A stretch of DNA of 64,000 nucleotides from Pelagibius sp. Alg239-R121 (GCF_947331435.1 NZ_CAMZOF010000004.1:547413-611412); one strand, 5' to 3'; shown: positions 24,818 to 33,700, counted from the stretch's first letter. Numbers and translations: made by a program. Notes: generated from the sequence alone by a model not told the origin.

Positions 24818-26197
24818 TCAATCCAAATTCAGCGTCTGCGTGACCTCCTCAATACTCTCGCGCAGAATGCCACCGATCTTGGCGATCTCTTCTTCAGTCA
24901 GAATAAGCGTCGGCGAGAGGATGGCGATGTTGCCGAGCGGGCGGGCGATCAGGCCGCGTTTTTGAGCCGCCTGGGCAATGCGTGTTCCAACCTGATGCTC
25001 CTCGGCGAAGACCTCCTTGGTGTCCTTGTTCTTTACGAACTCGATGCCCATCATGAAGTGGCTGCCGCGCACTTCGCCGACGATATCCAAGTCTTCCAGT
25101 CCGCGCAGGGTATTCTCGAAAACCTTGCCTGTCGTTTGCACCTGCTGCGGCAGGCCTTCGCGCTCCATGATCGCGATGTTGGCAAGAGCGGCCGCGGCCG
25201 CGGCCGGATGGCCGGAGTAGGTCATGCCGTGCAGAAACATGCCACCAGGGGCGGAGATCACGTCGTAGATCTCGTCTGAGACGATGGTTGCGGCCAAGGG
25301 CTGGTAGCCGGAGGTGAGGCCCTTTGCCGTATTGATGATATCGGGCTGGCTGTCGTAGAGGTCCTTGGACGCGAACATGTGACCGAGGCGTCCGAAGGCG
25401 GTCACGACCTCATCGGCAATAAACTTGATGTCGTTGTCCGCGCAGATGGCGGCCATCTTCTTGTGGTACCCCGTTGGAGGCACGATCACACCGCCGGCAC
25501 CCATGACCGGTTCTGCAACGAAGCAGGCAATGTTTTCCGCGCCGAGGCTTTCGATCGTCTGGCGCATATCATCGGCGAGAGCGTCCAAGAATTCGGCCTC
25601 GGTCATCTCACCGGCTTCGCGGTAGGCATTAGGGCACTTGAGGTGGTGCACCAGTCCCTCCGCGGCGGTGTCCCAGCCCTCGCTGTAGAGCGGTGTGGTC
25701 ATTGCCATGGCCAGATGTGTGGAACCGTGATAGGCGCCGACGCGCGACAGCACTTTCTTTTTGTTCGGGCGGCCCAGGCGGTTGTTGTAGTGGTGCAGCA
25801 TCCGCACGGCCGTATCGTTGGCGACCGAACCGGAGTTGCTGAAGTAGACGCTGTTCAAATGTCCCGGTGCGAGTGACGTGAGCTTCTCAGCGAGCTGCGC
25901 GGCAGCAGGGTGCGTGAAGTTGTAGAAGGTCGAGTAGTAATCGAGCTGCTTGAGCTGCGCTGTGACGGCATCGATAATCTCTTCGCGCCCGTGCCCGACA
26001 TTCACGCACCAAAGGCCCCCAATCCCATCGATCAGTTCGTTGCCTTCGCTGTCGTAGACATAGGCGCCTTTGCCGCGGACGATGGCAGTGCGGGTGCTGT
26101 TCTGCTTGAGCGCATCCAGATTTGCGAAAGACTGGATCAGGTGTGCGTCCTTGGTCAGAATCTCGTCGGTGCTGAGTGTTGGATTAAAGCTGGTCAT
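24818..26197 (-). CDS. Class III aminotransferase, putrescine/omega-amino acid-pyruvate type
   Basis: A 459-residue PLP enzyme. Motifs are IDGIGGLWCVNVGHGR near the N-terminus, YFSNSGSVANDTAVRM, AYHGSTHLAMAM, the aspartate in FIADEVVTAFGRLG and the lysine in NTAKGLTSGYQPLAA. It belongs to the aspartate:pyruvate/spermidine-putrescine aminotransferase (SpuC-like) group, transferring an amino group from a diamine or beta-amino acid to pyruvate. The start at 26197 overlaps the nitrilase gene's stop by 14 bp; the longer frame to 26269 would overlap far more. Its place in the PotABCD-nitrilase operon points to polyamine catabolism. Confidence 0.93.
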   Translation of the reverse strand: MTSFNPTLSTDEILTKDAHLIQSFANLDALKQNSTRTAIVRGKGAYVYDSEGNELIDGIGGLWCVNVGHGREEIIDAVTAQLKQLDYYSTFYNFTHPAAAQLAEKLTSLAPGHLNSVYFSNSGSVANDTAVRMLHHYNNRLGRPNKKKVLSRVGAYHGSTHLAMAMTTPLYSEGWDTAAEGLVHHLKCPNAYREAGEMTEAEFLDALADDMRQTIESLGAENIACFVAEPVMGAGGVIVPPTGYHKKMAAICADNDIKFIADEVVTAFGRLGHMFASKDLYDSQPDIINTAKGLTSGYQPLAATIVSDEIYDVISAPGGMFLHGMTYSGHPAAAAAALANIAIMEREGLPQQVQTTGKVFENTLRGLEDLDIVGEVRGSHFMMGIEFVKNKDTKEVFAEEHQVGTRIAQAAQKRGLIARPLGNIAILSPTLILTEEEIAKIGGILRESIEEVTQTLNLD

Positions 26198-26972
26198 GTC
26201 TGCCCGGAGCCTCCCTGAAATCATGATATTGTGTGCTGATGCGGGTGGGATCGATGTCGGCGCATCCATCCAGATCCGCGATCAAAAGCGCTTCGGTCTT
26301 ACCGGCCTTGACAAGAATGCCGCCGTCCGGACCGAGCAGGATGGAACTGCCACCGAAGGTTAGTCCGCTATCGCTGCCGCAATAGTTTGCATAGGCAATA
26401 GTCATATTGGTCTCTACAGCCCGTGCCGGCAGCAGGACATCGGAGACGTGCTCAAAGCCGGCCGGATTGGCGGTCGGCACCAGGAGCAGTTCGGCGCCGC
26501 GTTTCTTCAATGCTCCGCAGTGCGGGGCGAACTCGACGTCGTAACAGATCAAGAGCCCGGCCCGGATACCATCGAGATCAAAGAGCTCGTAGTCTGCACC
26601 TGGTATGAAGACCGACTGCTCCATCTCGCCGAAGAGCTGAAGTTTGCGATAGTGCGCTAGCCTGCGGCCATGCCTATCGAAAGTGCTGGCAGCATTGTAA
26701 AGCTGCGCGCCGTCCCGTTCGGCCCAGCCGATGGTGAGTCCGCAGCCTGTGGATTTCGCCAAAACCGCCAGCTGCGCCTCCCACGGGCCGCCTTGTGGCT
26801 GAGCCAGGGAAGGGTGCAGTTGGCGCTGATTGTAGCCAGGCAGAAACAGCTCGGGAAACACTACCATATCGGCGCCGGCCGCCGCGGCAGCCAGGAGCTT
26901 GCCTTCGATGGTCTCGAAAGCGGCTTCCAGATTGCCAGAGGGCGAGGGGCCCTGATAGAGCGCGAGCTTCAT
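26184..26972 (-). CDS. Nitrilase-superfamily carbon-nitrogen hydrolase
   Basis: A 262-residue nitrilase-fold amidase with catalytic E41 (FPELFLPGYN), K110 (YRKLQLFGEME) and C143 (LLICYDVEF). It hydrolyses an amide or N-carbamoyl bond. In polyamine and agmatine pathways such enzymes act as N-carbamoylputrescine amidases; here the sequence is closer to general omega-amidase/carbon-nitrogen hydrolases and the substrate is not certain. It lies between the transporter's binding-protein gene and the aminotransferase, 29 bp after the former, in the same transcript. Confidence 0.92.
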   Translation of the reverse strand: MKLALYQGPSPSGNLEAAFETIEGKLLAAAAAGADMVVFPELFLPGYNQRQLHPSLAQPQGGPWEAQLAVLAKSTGCGLTIGWAERDGAQLYNAASTFDRHGRRLAHYRKLQLFGEMEQSVFIPGADYELFDLDGIRAGLLICYDVEFAPHCGALKKRGAELLLVPTANPAGFEHVSDVLLPARAVETNMTIAYANYCGSDSGLTFGGSSILLGPDGGILVKAGKTEALLIADLDGCADIDPTRISTQYHDFREAPGRHDQL

Positions 26973-27001
26973 CTGCTGTCTCTGCTTGGCGATTTTCGCG
27001 G

Positions 27002-28036
27002 CTACTTCTTAAGATTGGTCCAGATGGCGTCATACAGCACCTGGACTTCCTGTGGGCAGGCCTGCACGAAGACGCCTACGGGCTGCGCCGGCGGATTTGA
27101 TTCAGGAGAGTTCTTCACTTCGTCGGAGAGATGCGGCTCCGTCCCGGTGACGCCCGCGGTGTACTGGGCAAAGTTGGTGACTGCGGCGGCGTTTTCCGGC
27201 TCCAGCAGGAAGTTCATAAACTTCAGCGCGTTTTCGCGGTTGGGTGCATCCTTCAACAGGACCACGTTGTCCATCCAGACGATATAGCCTTCCTTGGGAT
27301 AGGCATACTCGATATTGGCGCCTTCATTGCGTGCCTTGGCTGAGAAGCCGCTCCAGATCATGCCTAAGTCCGCGTCGCCACTGACCAGCACGTCCTTGGC
27401 CGTATCCGAGCCAAAGGACGCCCAATGCGTCTTGGCGTCCTGCACCAGCTTGTTCAGCGCTTTGAGCTGTTCGCGGTCTGACGTGCACTGCGGAATGCCC
27501 AGATGAATGGAGGCCAGGGTCAAAAGCTCACCTTGGGTGTCCAGCACGTTGATTTTGCCGCTGAGTTCCGCGGGTGGTTCGAACAGGAGCTTGGTGGTGT
27601 TGATGTCACCTTTAAATTTATCGCGGTTCACGGAAAAGCTGGTCGAGCCCCATTGATAGGGGATCGAGCTTTTGCGGCCCGGGTCGAAACTGACGTCAAG
27701 CCATTGCGGCTGGATGTTGCCGTAATTACTCAGTTCACTCGGCTCGAAAGTGTCGAGCAGGCCTTCGTCAGCCATGATTTCGACCATGTAATCGCCGGGA
27801 ACCGAAACATCATAACTGCCCATTTTACCGGCCTTCAGCGCGGCCAGCATGGCTTCGTTGGAATCGAAGGTGTCCATGGTCACCTCGACGTCATACTCTT
27901 TGGCGAACTTGTCCAGCAGCTCCTGTGGGATGTACTCGAACCAGTGATAGATTGAGAGTTTGCCCTCGGCCTGTGCCAAACCGGAAAAACCGGTCAGGGC
28001 GATTGCCGCGACAGCGCATTTGAGTAGGGTTTTCAT
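27002..28036 (-). CDS. potD: Polyamine-type ABC transporter, periplasmic binding protein
   Basis: A 344-residue binding protein with a classic signal peptide (MKTLLKCAVAAIALTGFSG, cleavage after AQA at about residue 24). The mature protein starts EGKLSIYHWFEYIP, the hallmark opening of PotD/PotF proteins, and contains VPGDYMVEIM and LGMIWSGFSAKA. It delivers putrescine or spermidine to the membrane complex. The ATG at 28036 has GGAG seven bases upstream; an in-frame GTG at 28048 is less likely. The gene follows potC by 41 bp. The exact polyamine cannot be deduced; PotF would be an equal name. Confidence 0.92.
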   Translation of the reverse strand: MKTLLKCAVAAIALTGFSGLAQAEGKLSIYHWFEYIPQELLDKFAKEYDVEVTMDTFDSNEAMLAALKAGKMGSYDVSVPGDYMVEIMADEGLLDTFEPSELSNYGNIQPQWLDVSFDPGRKSSIPYQWGSTSFSVNRDKFKGDINTTKLLFEPPAELSGKINVLDTQGELLTLASIHLGIPQCTSDREQLKALNKLVQDAKTHWASFGSDTAKDVLVSGDADLGMIWSGFSAKARNEGANIEYAYPKEGYIVWMDNVVLLKDAPNRENALKFMNFLLEPENAAAVTNFAQYTAGVTGTEPHLSDEVKNSPESNPPAQPVGVFVQACPQEVQVLYDAIWTNLKK

Positions 28037-28077
28037 GACGTGCTCCACTGTTGTTAAGGTCTTTTTTGTTGAGATTT

Positions 28078-28893
28078 TTACGTCTTGGTTTTGTTCTGCC
28101 CCATCCGGCTGGCCAGATAGGAGAGGGTGACAAATCCCACGGAAACCAGAAGCAGCAGGGTGGAAATTGCCATTATGTTGGGCTTGATGCCCTGTTTAAC
28201 CGATCCAAAGATAGCCGTCGGAAGGGTCTCGATCCCGGCACCCTTGACGAAGTTCGTGATCAGGAAATCGTCGAGCGAAATGATGAAAGCCAGCAGGAAG
28301 CCGGAAAAAATACCAGGCATCATCAATGGCAGCAGAACCAGCCGAAAGGCCTGCGCCGGTGTGGCATAGAGGTCCATCGCCGCCTGTTCGTAAGTGTCCT
28401 CAATTGACTGCATGCGCGCCGCGATCGGCAGGTAGGCGAAGGGGATGCAGAAGACGATGTGTGCGACCAGAATGGTTGCGTAGCCGGTGGTGAAACCGAT
28501 GGCGGAGAAAAAGATCAGACTGGCGACGGCGGTCACGATCTCGGGCACCATCAGCGGCAGATTGATCAAGGCGAAACTGGCTGTCCGGCCCCGCAATCGG
28601 CGAGCCCGCATCATGGCGACCGCCGATGAGACGGCGATGACGGTGGCGCAAGTTGCGGCCATCACGGCGATGGTAAGAGAGTTCAGCGCAGCCTGTTTGA
28701 ACTTCGGTGCTTCTACCCCGAAAAAGACATCTTCGTACCAGCGCAGGGAAAAGCCGCCCCAGATCGTGATTGAGGTGTTGTCGTTGAAGGAGTAGGCCAT
28801 CACCACCATCAAAGGGGCGTAGAGAACTAGAAGGCAGAGCAGGGTTAACTGCAGGAAACCGGGGAAGCGTCGCATGTCAGCAACCTTCGACAT
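28078..28893 (-). CDS. potC: Polyamine-type ABC transporter permease (PotC/PotI)
   Basis: A 271-residue inner-membrane permease with about six hydrophobic segments and the coupling motif [39 protein letters not shown] (EAA loop). It begins [16 protein letters not shown] and has [13 protein letters not shown] typical of PotC/PotI. It pairs with PotB to form the channel. The ATG overlaps the stop of potB as ATGA, which couples translation. Confidence 0.93.
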   Translation of the reverse strand: MSKVADMRRFPGFLQLTLLCLLVLYAPLMVVMAYSFNDNTSITIWGGFSLRWYEDVFFGVEAPKFKQAALNSLTIAVMAATCATVIAVSSAVAMMRARRLRGRTASFALINLPLMVPEIVTAVASLIFFSAIGFTTGYATILVAHIVFCIPFAYLPIAARMQSIEDTYEQAAMDLYATPAQAFRLVLLPLMMPGIFSGFLLAFIISLDDFLITNFVKGAGIETLPTAIFGSVKQGIKPNIMAISTLLLLVSVGFVTLSYLASRMGQNKTKT

Positions 28894-29813
28894 CAGAGTG
28901 CCTCCCGCCGGGTCTGATTGCGGGCGTAAAAGATCAGCACTGTCATGACGATGCTCAATAAGATCATTGAGACCGCCGCGCCGAAGGGCCAGTTGCCAGC
29001 ATTGCCCTTGAACTGTTCTTCGATCAACGAGCCGATCATGAAGGTCTTGGCTCCGCCGAGCAGGTCGGGCGCGAGAAAGGCTCCAAGGCTTGGCACGAAG
29101 ACAAGGATCGAACCGGCGATGATGCCTGGCTTGACGGCAGGCAGTATAATCAGCCGCAGGATGGTCCAGCGTCCGGCATAAAGATCAGCGGCCGCCTCCG
29201 AGAGCGCAAAGTTGTAGCGTTCTGCACTGGCGTAGATCGGCAGGACCATGAAGGGCAGGTAGGAATAAAACAGCCCGAGCTGGACGGCTAGGTTGGTGTT
29301 GATCAGGTGGATCGGCTCACCGATCATGCCCAGCCAAAGCAGGAACTCATTGAGGGGCCCGGTATCGCGGATCAGGAATTTCATGGAGACCGTGCGGATC
29401 AGCAGGTTCACCCAGTAGGGGATTGTAATCAGCAGGAGCCAGACGGTGCGATGGCGCGGTACGCGCGTTGCGATGAACCAGGCGGTGGGGAACCCGATGA
29501 CGAGACAAAAAGCCGTGGCCAGGCCTGCTTGCCACAAAGACCGCCAGAAGATTGTAATATAGGTCCATTCGATCTTCGGCGGCTCGTCCCCAAAGAGGCC
29601 GCGGTTGAAGAAGAACTGATCGTAGGCGGCGAGCGAAAACTCCCAGATGACGCCGCCCCGGAACTCCTTGGTCAGAAAGGAGTAGATCAGCATCATGCAG
29701 ACCGGTAGCAGCAGGAAAAATCCGATCACCAGCCAGCTTGGCAGGATCAGCAGCCCAGCGCGCCCTTTGTAGATCCCTGCGCTGTTTGAAGCGCTCGCCA
29801 TTCCGCCCGCCAT
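28893..29813 (-). CDS. potB: Polyamine-type ABC transporter permease (PotB/PotH)
   Basis: A 306-residue permease with six predicted membrane helices. The first is at about residues 20-45 ([26 protein letters not shown]). The EAA loop is [29 protein letters not shown]. It forms the channel with PotC. The start ATG overlaps the stop of potA by ATGA, and its own stop overlaps the start of potC the same way, so potABC is tightly coupled. Confidence 0.94.
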   Translation of the reverse strand: MAGGMASASNSAGIYKGRAGLLILPSWLVIGFFLLLPVCMMLIYSFLTKEFRGGVIWEFSLAAYDQFFFNRGLFGDEPPKIEWTYITIFWRSLWQAGLATAFCLVIGFPTAWFIATRVPRHRTVWLLLITIPYWVNLLIRTVSMKFLIRDTGPLNEFLLWLGMIGEPIHLINTNLAVQLGLFYSYLPFMVLPIYASAERYNFALSEAAADLYAGRWTILRLIILPAVKPGIIAGSILVFVPSLGAFLAPDLLGGAKTFMIGSLIEEQFKGNAGNWPFGAAVSMILLSIVMTVLIFYARNQTRREAL

Positions 29814-30898
29814 CAGTCGGCCAGCAGGCGGGCGGCGCCCGCTTCCAAAGCAATCCCAACCTGTGTTCCGATGTCGGGAACCGAAACGGCGTCCGAATTT
29901 TGGACCCGCAGCGTAAGAACCTCGTTGTCCTCCAGACGCACCATCACCTGCATGTCTGTGCCGAGATAAACGTGGTTCTCAACGCGGCCGCTCAGCAATG
30001 CATCTGCCGGTGCCGTCAAGGTCATCCGCTCAGGACGAACTGAAAGATGACCAGGGCCCGGATCCACGACGGCGGCCGCGGGACAGATGATTTCCCGCCC
30101 GCCGGGCAGGACACAGAGTGCCTGTCCGTCGGCGACGGAGGTGACAGAAACATCCAATAGATTGGTTTCGCCAATGAAGTCGGCAACGAAGCGGTTTCTC
30201 GGCGCCTCGTAAACGTCACGCGGTGTACCGACCTGCTGCACTTCACCCGCCGACATGACGGCAATGCGGTCCGACATGGTCAGGGCTTCTTCCTGGTCAT
30301 GGGTGACGAAGATGAAAGTGATGCCGGTTTCTTTTTGAATCTGTTTGAGCTCAACCCGGACGGCCTGGCGCAGTTTTAGATCAAGAGCCGAGAGCGGTTC
30401 GTCCAGCAACAGCAGTTTTGGCTTGGGCGCGAGGGCGCGCGCCAGGGCAACCCGTTGCTGCTGACCACCGGAGAGTTGATTAGGATAGCGCTGGGCAAAG
30501 GGCGAGAGCTGGACGAGTTCCAGAACCTCGGCGCAGCGTGTCTGAGCTTCGCTGTCCGATTTACGCAGGCGCAGCAGCCCAAACATAACATTCTGCGCGA
30601 CCGTCATATGTGGAAAGAGGGCGTATTGCTGAAAGACCGTGTTTACGGGCCGCTGATGCGGTGGCAGGCCGGCAATGTCGTCGCCGTAGAGCCGGATTGC
30701 ACCGTCGGAGATCTCCTCAAAGCCGGCAATACTGCGCAGCAGCGTGGTTTTCCCACAGCCGGAGGGACCTAGCAGTGTGAAAAACTCGTTGTCGCGAATA
30801 TCCAGAGACACACCCGACAGCGCCGTGAAGGCTCCGTAGTTTTTTGTAACCCTGTCAATGTCGACCGCAACGGTCGTGTCTTGTGTTCTCTGCAGCAA
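29813..30898 (-). CDS. potA: Polyamine-type ABC transporter ATPase
   Basis: A 361-residue ATPase with Walker A GPSGCGKTT, Q-loop FQQYALFP, signature LSGGQQQRVALARAL, Walker B LLLLDEPLSALD and the H-loop histidine in FVTHDQEE. The C-terminal TOBE region (about 280-361) is the regulatory part of PotA/PotG. It is the first gene of potABCD-nitrilase-aminotransferase. The start is TTG at 30898; no ATG or GTG occurs before the conserved VTKNYGAFTALSG, so a rare start is likely, although CTG one codon later is possible. The divergent LuxR gene lies 90 bp away. Confidence 0.93.
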   Translation of the reverse strand: MLQRTQDTTVAVDIDRVTKNYGAFTALSGVSLDIRDNEFFTLLGPSGCGKTTLLRSIAGFEEISDGAIRLYGDDIAGLPPHQRPVNTVFQQYALFPHMTVAQNVMFGLLRLRKSDSEAQTRCAEVLELVQLSPFAQRYPNQLSGGQQQRVALARALAPKPKLLLLDEPLSALDLKLRQAVRVELKQIQKETGITFIFVTHDQEEALTMSDRIAVMSAGEVQQVGTPRDVYEAPRNRFVADFIGETNLLDVSVTSVADGQALCVLPGGREIICPAAAVVDPGPGHLSVRPERMTLTAPADALLSGRVENHVYLGTDMQVMVRLEDNEVLTLRVQNSDAVSVPDIGTQVGIALEAGAARLLAD

Positions 30899-30965
30899 TG
30901 ACTCGCTTTATCTCTTTCGAGATACCCCCTGATATTGTAGATCAGTCTATCTTCACTTGTTGGAA

Positions 30966-30979
30966 GGGGTATATACCCC
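30966..30979. promoter_or_regulatory. Palindrome in the potA-luxR divergent promoter
   Basis: GGGGTATATACCCC is a perfect 14-bp palindrome ten bases before the LuxR-type gene's start. The half-site ATACCCCC also occurs at 30923-30930 with one change (ATACCCCCT), 51 bp away toward potA. It is a strong candidate operator for this regulator or another controlling both directions. Confidence 0.55.
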
Positions 30980-30988
30980 CAAAGTGGT

Positions 30989-31786
30989 ATGGTTATGAAG
31001 AAGCTGCCGAACGCTGCGGAGGCGAGCCTCGGGGCTGCAATCGCCGCTCTGAACGGCGATCTTTTCGAAAGCAGGCTGCACGACTGGCTCAACCGCTGTT
31101 TGGACATCGATAATGTCACGATCCTGGCCTACTTCCAGGACCGGGCGCCCTCGGTGATCTATACCCAGGCGGCTGACCCCCGGGTTTATTCCGAGCTGGA
31201 GAACGTCTATATCGGTGGTGCTTACCTGCTGGATCCCTTTCACGAACTGCATGTGAAACGCGCTCCCAGGGGAGTCTACAGGCTGAGGGACATTGCGCCC
31301 GACCAGTTTCACCGGAATCCCTACTACACCATCTATTATCGCTGCACGACGCTGATCGACGAGCTGACTTTTATCTCCTATCCGGGCAAGGGCGTGTCTC
31401 TGCATGTCTGCCTGGGGCGGGATTCGACCTCAAACCGCAAGTTCTCGAACCGGGAGATTGAGACTGCTCAGCGCATCGCCCCGATCGCAGTCGGCCTCGC
31501 CGAGGTTCATTGGTCGAGCCTGAGTTCGAGTGGTGATTTCAAGGAATCCGAGGTCGCCCAACGCCTGATCGATGCTGCCAAGGCCGAACACGGCGTGTCC
31601 TTGAGTGGGCGACAGGCGGTGGTGGCGTTGCTGATCCTGCGCGGCCATTCCTCCACCTCCATCGGCCTGCGCCTGGGAATCAGTCCTCAGACCGTGAAGG
31701 TCTTCCGGAAACAGCTCTACAAAAAATGCACGATCTCATCGCAGGCGGAGCTCTTCTCACTGATGATGCCGCTGTTGGGGAGGTAG
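30989..31786 (+). CDS. LuxR-family transcriptional regulator
   Basis: A 265-residue regulator with a C-terminal LuxR helix-turn-helix at about residues 203-258 (LSGRQAVVALLILRGHSSTSIGLRLGISPQTVKVFRKQLYKK). The N-terminal 190 residues (WLNRCLDIDNVTILAYFQDRAPSVIY) have no standard autoinducer-binding signature. Similar regulators sit beside amine and polyamine gene clusters in alphaproteobacteria. It is divergent from potA, so it most likely controls the potABCD-nitrilase-aminotransferase operon, perhaps with a polyamine or product as signal. ATG codons at 30989 and 30995 are both possible; no strong ribosome site decides. Confidence 0.88.
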   Translation: MVMKKLPNAAEASLGAAIAALNGDLFESRLHDWLNRCLDIDNVTILAYFQDRAPSVIYTQAADPRVYSELENVYIGGAYLLDPFHELHVKRAPRGVYRLRDIAPDQFHRNPYYTIYYRCTTLIDELTFISYPGKGVSLHVCLGRDSTSNRKFSNREIETAQRIAPIAVGLAEVHWSSLSSSGDFKESEVAQRLIDAAKAEHGVSLSGRQAVVALLILRGHSSTSIGLRLGISPQTVKVFRKQLYKKCTISSQAELFSLMMPLLGR

Positions 31787-31792
31787 GGTTTA

Positions 31793-31823
31793 GTCGTTTT
31801 CACGGCATCTGCAAAAAAACGAC
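31793..31823 (+). terminator. Hairpin between the luxR and hydrolase genes
   Basis: GTCGTTTT-N15-AAAACGAC has perfect eight-base arms, just after the luxR stop and before the 3' end of the convergent hydrolase gene. The stem is A/T-rich with A and T runs on both sides, so it could end transcripts in either direction. Weak candidate. Confidence 0.35.
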
Positions 31824-31856
31824 AACGGTCATTAAGTTCAATATAGCCAGGACATT

Positions 31857-32903
31857 TTAACTCGTGCGAAGGAAGCGCGAGACAAGCCTGCCGACAACGA
31901 CCGGTGCATCTTCGGGGCTGTAGTGCCCCACGCCGGAAAGATGCCGCACCTCGCCCCCAGGAAAAGCCTGACGGAACAGCGGCAGGAACTGATCGGCTTG
32001 TAGCGTCCGGTCAGCGTCGCCCCATAGGGCTAACGCCGGTTTCTTTGATAATTCAGCGGCAACAGCCGTGTCCGGGATTTCGAACTTGTGCGCGCCCGTC
32101 GCGAAGCCTTTTGCCCAGCCGATTGCGCCCGCTGCATGCCGAGGCGTAGGGAAGGGTGCGCGATAAGCCGTCAGCCAGGAATCGGTAATGATTTCGTTCC
32201 GCTCGAATCCGTTGAGCTTGAGGGTCGACAGAATGTTGTAGTCGAGTTGACCGAGTACGGTTTCGAGGGTTCCGTCCGCGTTTGCCTTTGAGATCCACTG
32301 AAACCACGGAGAGGTTGCGGTATTCGCAGTCAGCCGGTCAATCAGGTCCGGCTGCCCGAGGGGTGTCGGGCCATTGACAGACACGATCCGTTTGATTCGC
32401 CACGGATGCCGGATCGCGAGCCCCATCCCGACCGGCCCACCGAAGTCGTGCATGACCAGCGTCAGGTCACGAAGATCCTTGGCCAGCACGAAGCGCTCAA
32501 GGTTGTCGATATGGTCCTGCAGCCAGTAGGTTCTGTGGTTTGGCGTTGCGCTCTTGCCAAACCCCATGTGATCGACGGCGATGACACGGGCCTTCTGTGC
32601 CCACAACGGAATTTGATTTCGAAAGAGGTAACTCCAGGTCGGTTCGCCATGCAGCAGAAGCAGGGTGTCGGATCCCGCACCCTCATCGATATAGTGCATC
32701 GGAAAGTCGGCGACCTCGCTGTATCGGGCCTTGAAGGGCCATGTGCCCGAGAAGGTCTCTCCTGCAGCGACTGCAGGGGCGGGGTTGCGGGCGGTTAAGT
32801 TGTTTGTCGGCGCAGCAGCCTGCGCCTTCGCGAGGGAAGCAAGAGTAATTGTGGTGGCGCTTGCGATGCTGCCGAGAACCTGGCGTCGGGTGGAGGTGAT
32901 CAT
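31857..32903 (-). CDS. Tat-exported alpha/beta hydrolase, haloalkane dehalogenase-like
   Basis: A 348-residue protein. The N-terminus MITSTRRQVLGSIASATT is a twin-arginine signal with a hydrophobic stretch ending near AKAQAA (about residue 30). The alpha/beta-hydrolase core has LLLLHGEPTWSYLFRNQI (oxyanion region), VDHMGFGKS, and nucleophile D153 in VMHDFGGPVGMG, with a late histidine in GVGHYSPED. An aspartate nucleophile together with HGEPTWSYLYR-type sequence is typical of haloalkane dehalogenases, though epoxide hydrolases share it. Export through Tat is unusual for that group. The ATG at 32903 has GGAGACAG upstream. Divergent MarR gene suggests substrate-inducible expression. Confidence 0.88.
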   Translation of the reverse strand: MITSTRRQVLGSIASATTITLASLAKAQAAAPTNNLTARNPAPAVAAGETFSGTWPFKARYSEVADFPMHYIDEGAGSDTLLLLHGEPTWSYLFRNQIPLWAQKARVIAVDHMGFGKSATPNHRTYWLQDHIDNLERFVLAKDLRDLTLVMHDFGGPVGMGLAIRHPWRIKRIVSVNGPTPLGQPDLIDRLTANTATSPWFQWISKANADGTLETVLGQLDYNILSTLKLNGFERNEIITDSWLTAYRAPFPTPRHAAGAIGWAKGFATGAHKFEIPDTAVAAELSKKPALALWGDADRTLQADQFLPLFRQAFPGGEVRHLSGVGHYSPEDAPVVVGRLVSRFLRTS

Positions 32904-33017
32904 AGCTCTGTCTCCGCTGGAATAGGGTGGATGTCTTCGACGACGACATGAACAAAAGTCAGATATGTTCTGGCTGCGTGACTGAACCGCCATGTTGATA
33001 TCTCACTGTTCATAAAT

Positions 33018-33036
33018 GTGTGTGTGTCACATATAT
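33018..33036. promoter_or_regulatory. MarR-site candidate, copy 1
   Basis: GTGTGTGTGTCACATATAT, upstream of the marR gene in the divergent gap. It is nearly repeated 40 bp downstream (33058-33076). The TGTG(A)GTCACA core is palindromic in part. Putative operator for the MarR product. Confidence 0.5.
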
Positions 33037-33057
33037 AATCTTCAACTTGCTATTCAA

Positions 33058-33076
33058 GTGTGTGAGTCACATATTT
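33058..33076. promoter_or_regulatory. MarR-site candidate, copy 2
   Basis: GTGTGTGAGTCACATATTT, matching copy 1 at 17 of 19 positions. The 40-bp spacing places both copies on the same DNA face. It ends six bases before the marR ATG, so binding here would block its own expression. Confidence 0.5.
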
Positions 33077-33081
33077 TTCTT

Positions 33082-33618
33082 ATGACAAAAGAAACCCTGC
33101 GCACTGCCAACCTGCTCGGAGCCGCTGTACTCGGCCTGCATGACGAGCTCAAACAGAGTGTCGAAAAGCGGTCCGGGCGCGCTGGTGAAGCTCCGGCGGC
33201 ACTGAATGCCATCGGCCATCAGCCTGGCCTCTCGAACGATGCGCTCAGCCGTTTGCTCGGTCTGACGCATACTGGGACCGTCAGACTCATTGACCGTTTA
33301 CTCGAGGACGGGCTTGTGGAGCGGCGCAGCGCTGCGCGCGACAAACGGGGGGTCGCGCTTTATCTTACCGCGCAGGGAAAAACCGTCCGAGCGGAAATCC
33401 TGCAGGATCGTGAGGCTGCCCTCGCGCCGCTTGTATCCCGCTTGTCTGCAGGCGAGCAGAAGACACTTGGGACGCTTCTCGGGAAGTTACTGAATGGCGT
33501 CTCGCGGGACGATTCGCACAAGCTGCGAATCTGCCGCCTTTGCGACAGCCGCGCCTGCAAGGACTGCCCGATCCTCGTGCCTGTCACTCCAGTAGACTCG
33601 GAGGCGCCGCCAGCCTGA
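33082..33618 (+). CDS. MarR-family regulator with C-terminal cysteine cluster
   Basis: A 178-residue winged-helix regulator: recognition region LSNDALSRLLGLTHTGTVRLIDRLLEDGLVERRSAARDKRGVALYLTAQG (about residues 50-100), then a dimer helix. The C-terminus carries C151, C154, C159 and C162 (CRLCDSRACKDC), a pattern that could bind a metal or sense oxidation. It is divergent from the hydrolase gene, so both may be controlled by the repeats in the gap. The ATG at 33082 begins MTKETLRTAN; the upstream in-frame start would add residues encoded by the repeats and is unlikely. Confidence 0.92.
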   Translation: MTKETLRTANLLGAAVLGLHDELKQSVEKRSGRAGEAPAALNAIGHQPGLSNDALSRLLGLTHTGTVRLIDRLLEDGLVERRSAARDKRGVALYLTAQGKTVRAEILQDREAALAPLVSRLSAGEQKTLGTLLGKLLNGVSRDDSHKLRICRLCDSRACKDCPILVPVTPVDSEAPPA

Positions 33619-33700
33619 ACGGTGAAAGCACAGCGTCCTGCCGTCGCGATGTCACCTGGCGTCGATCGAGCGTCGCACTGCGGGTTTTTCTTACTGGAAG

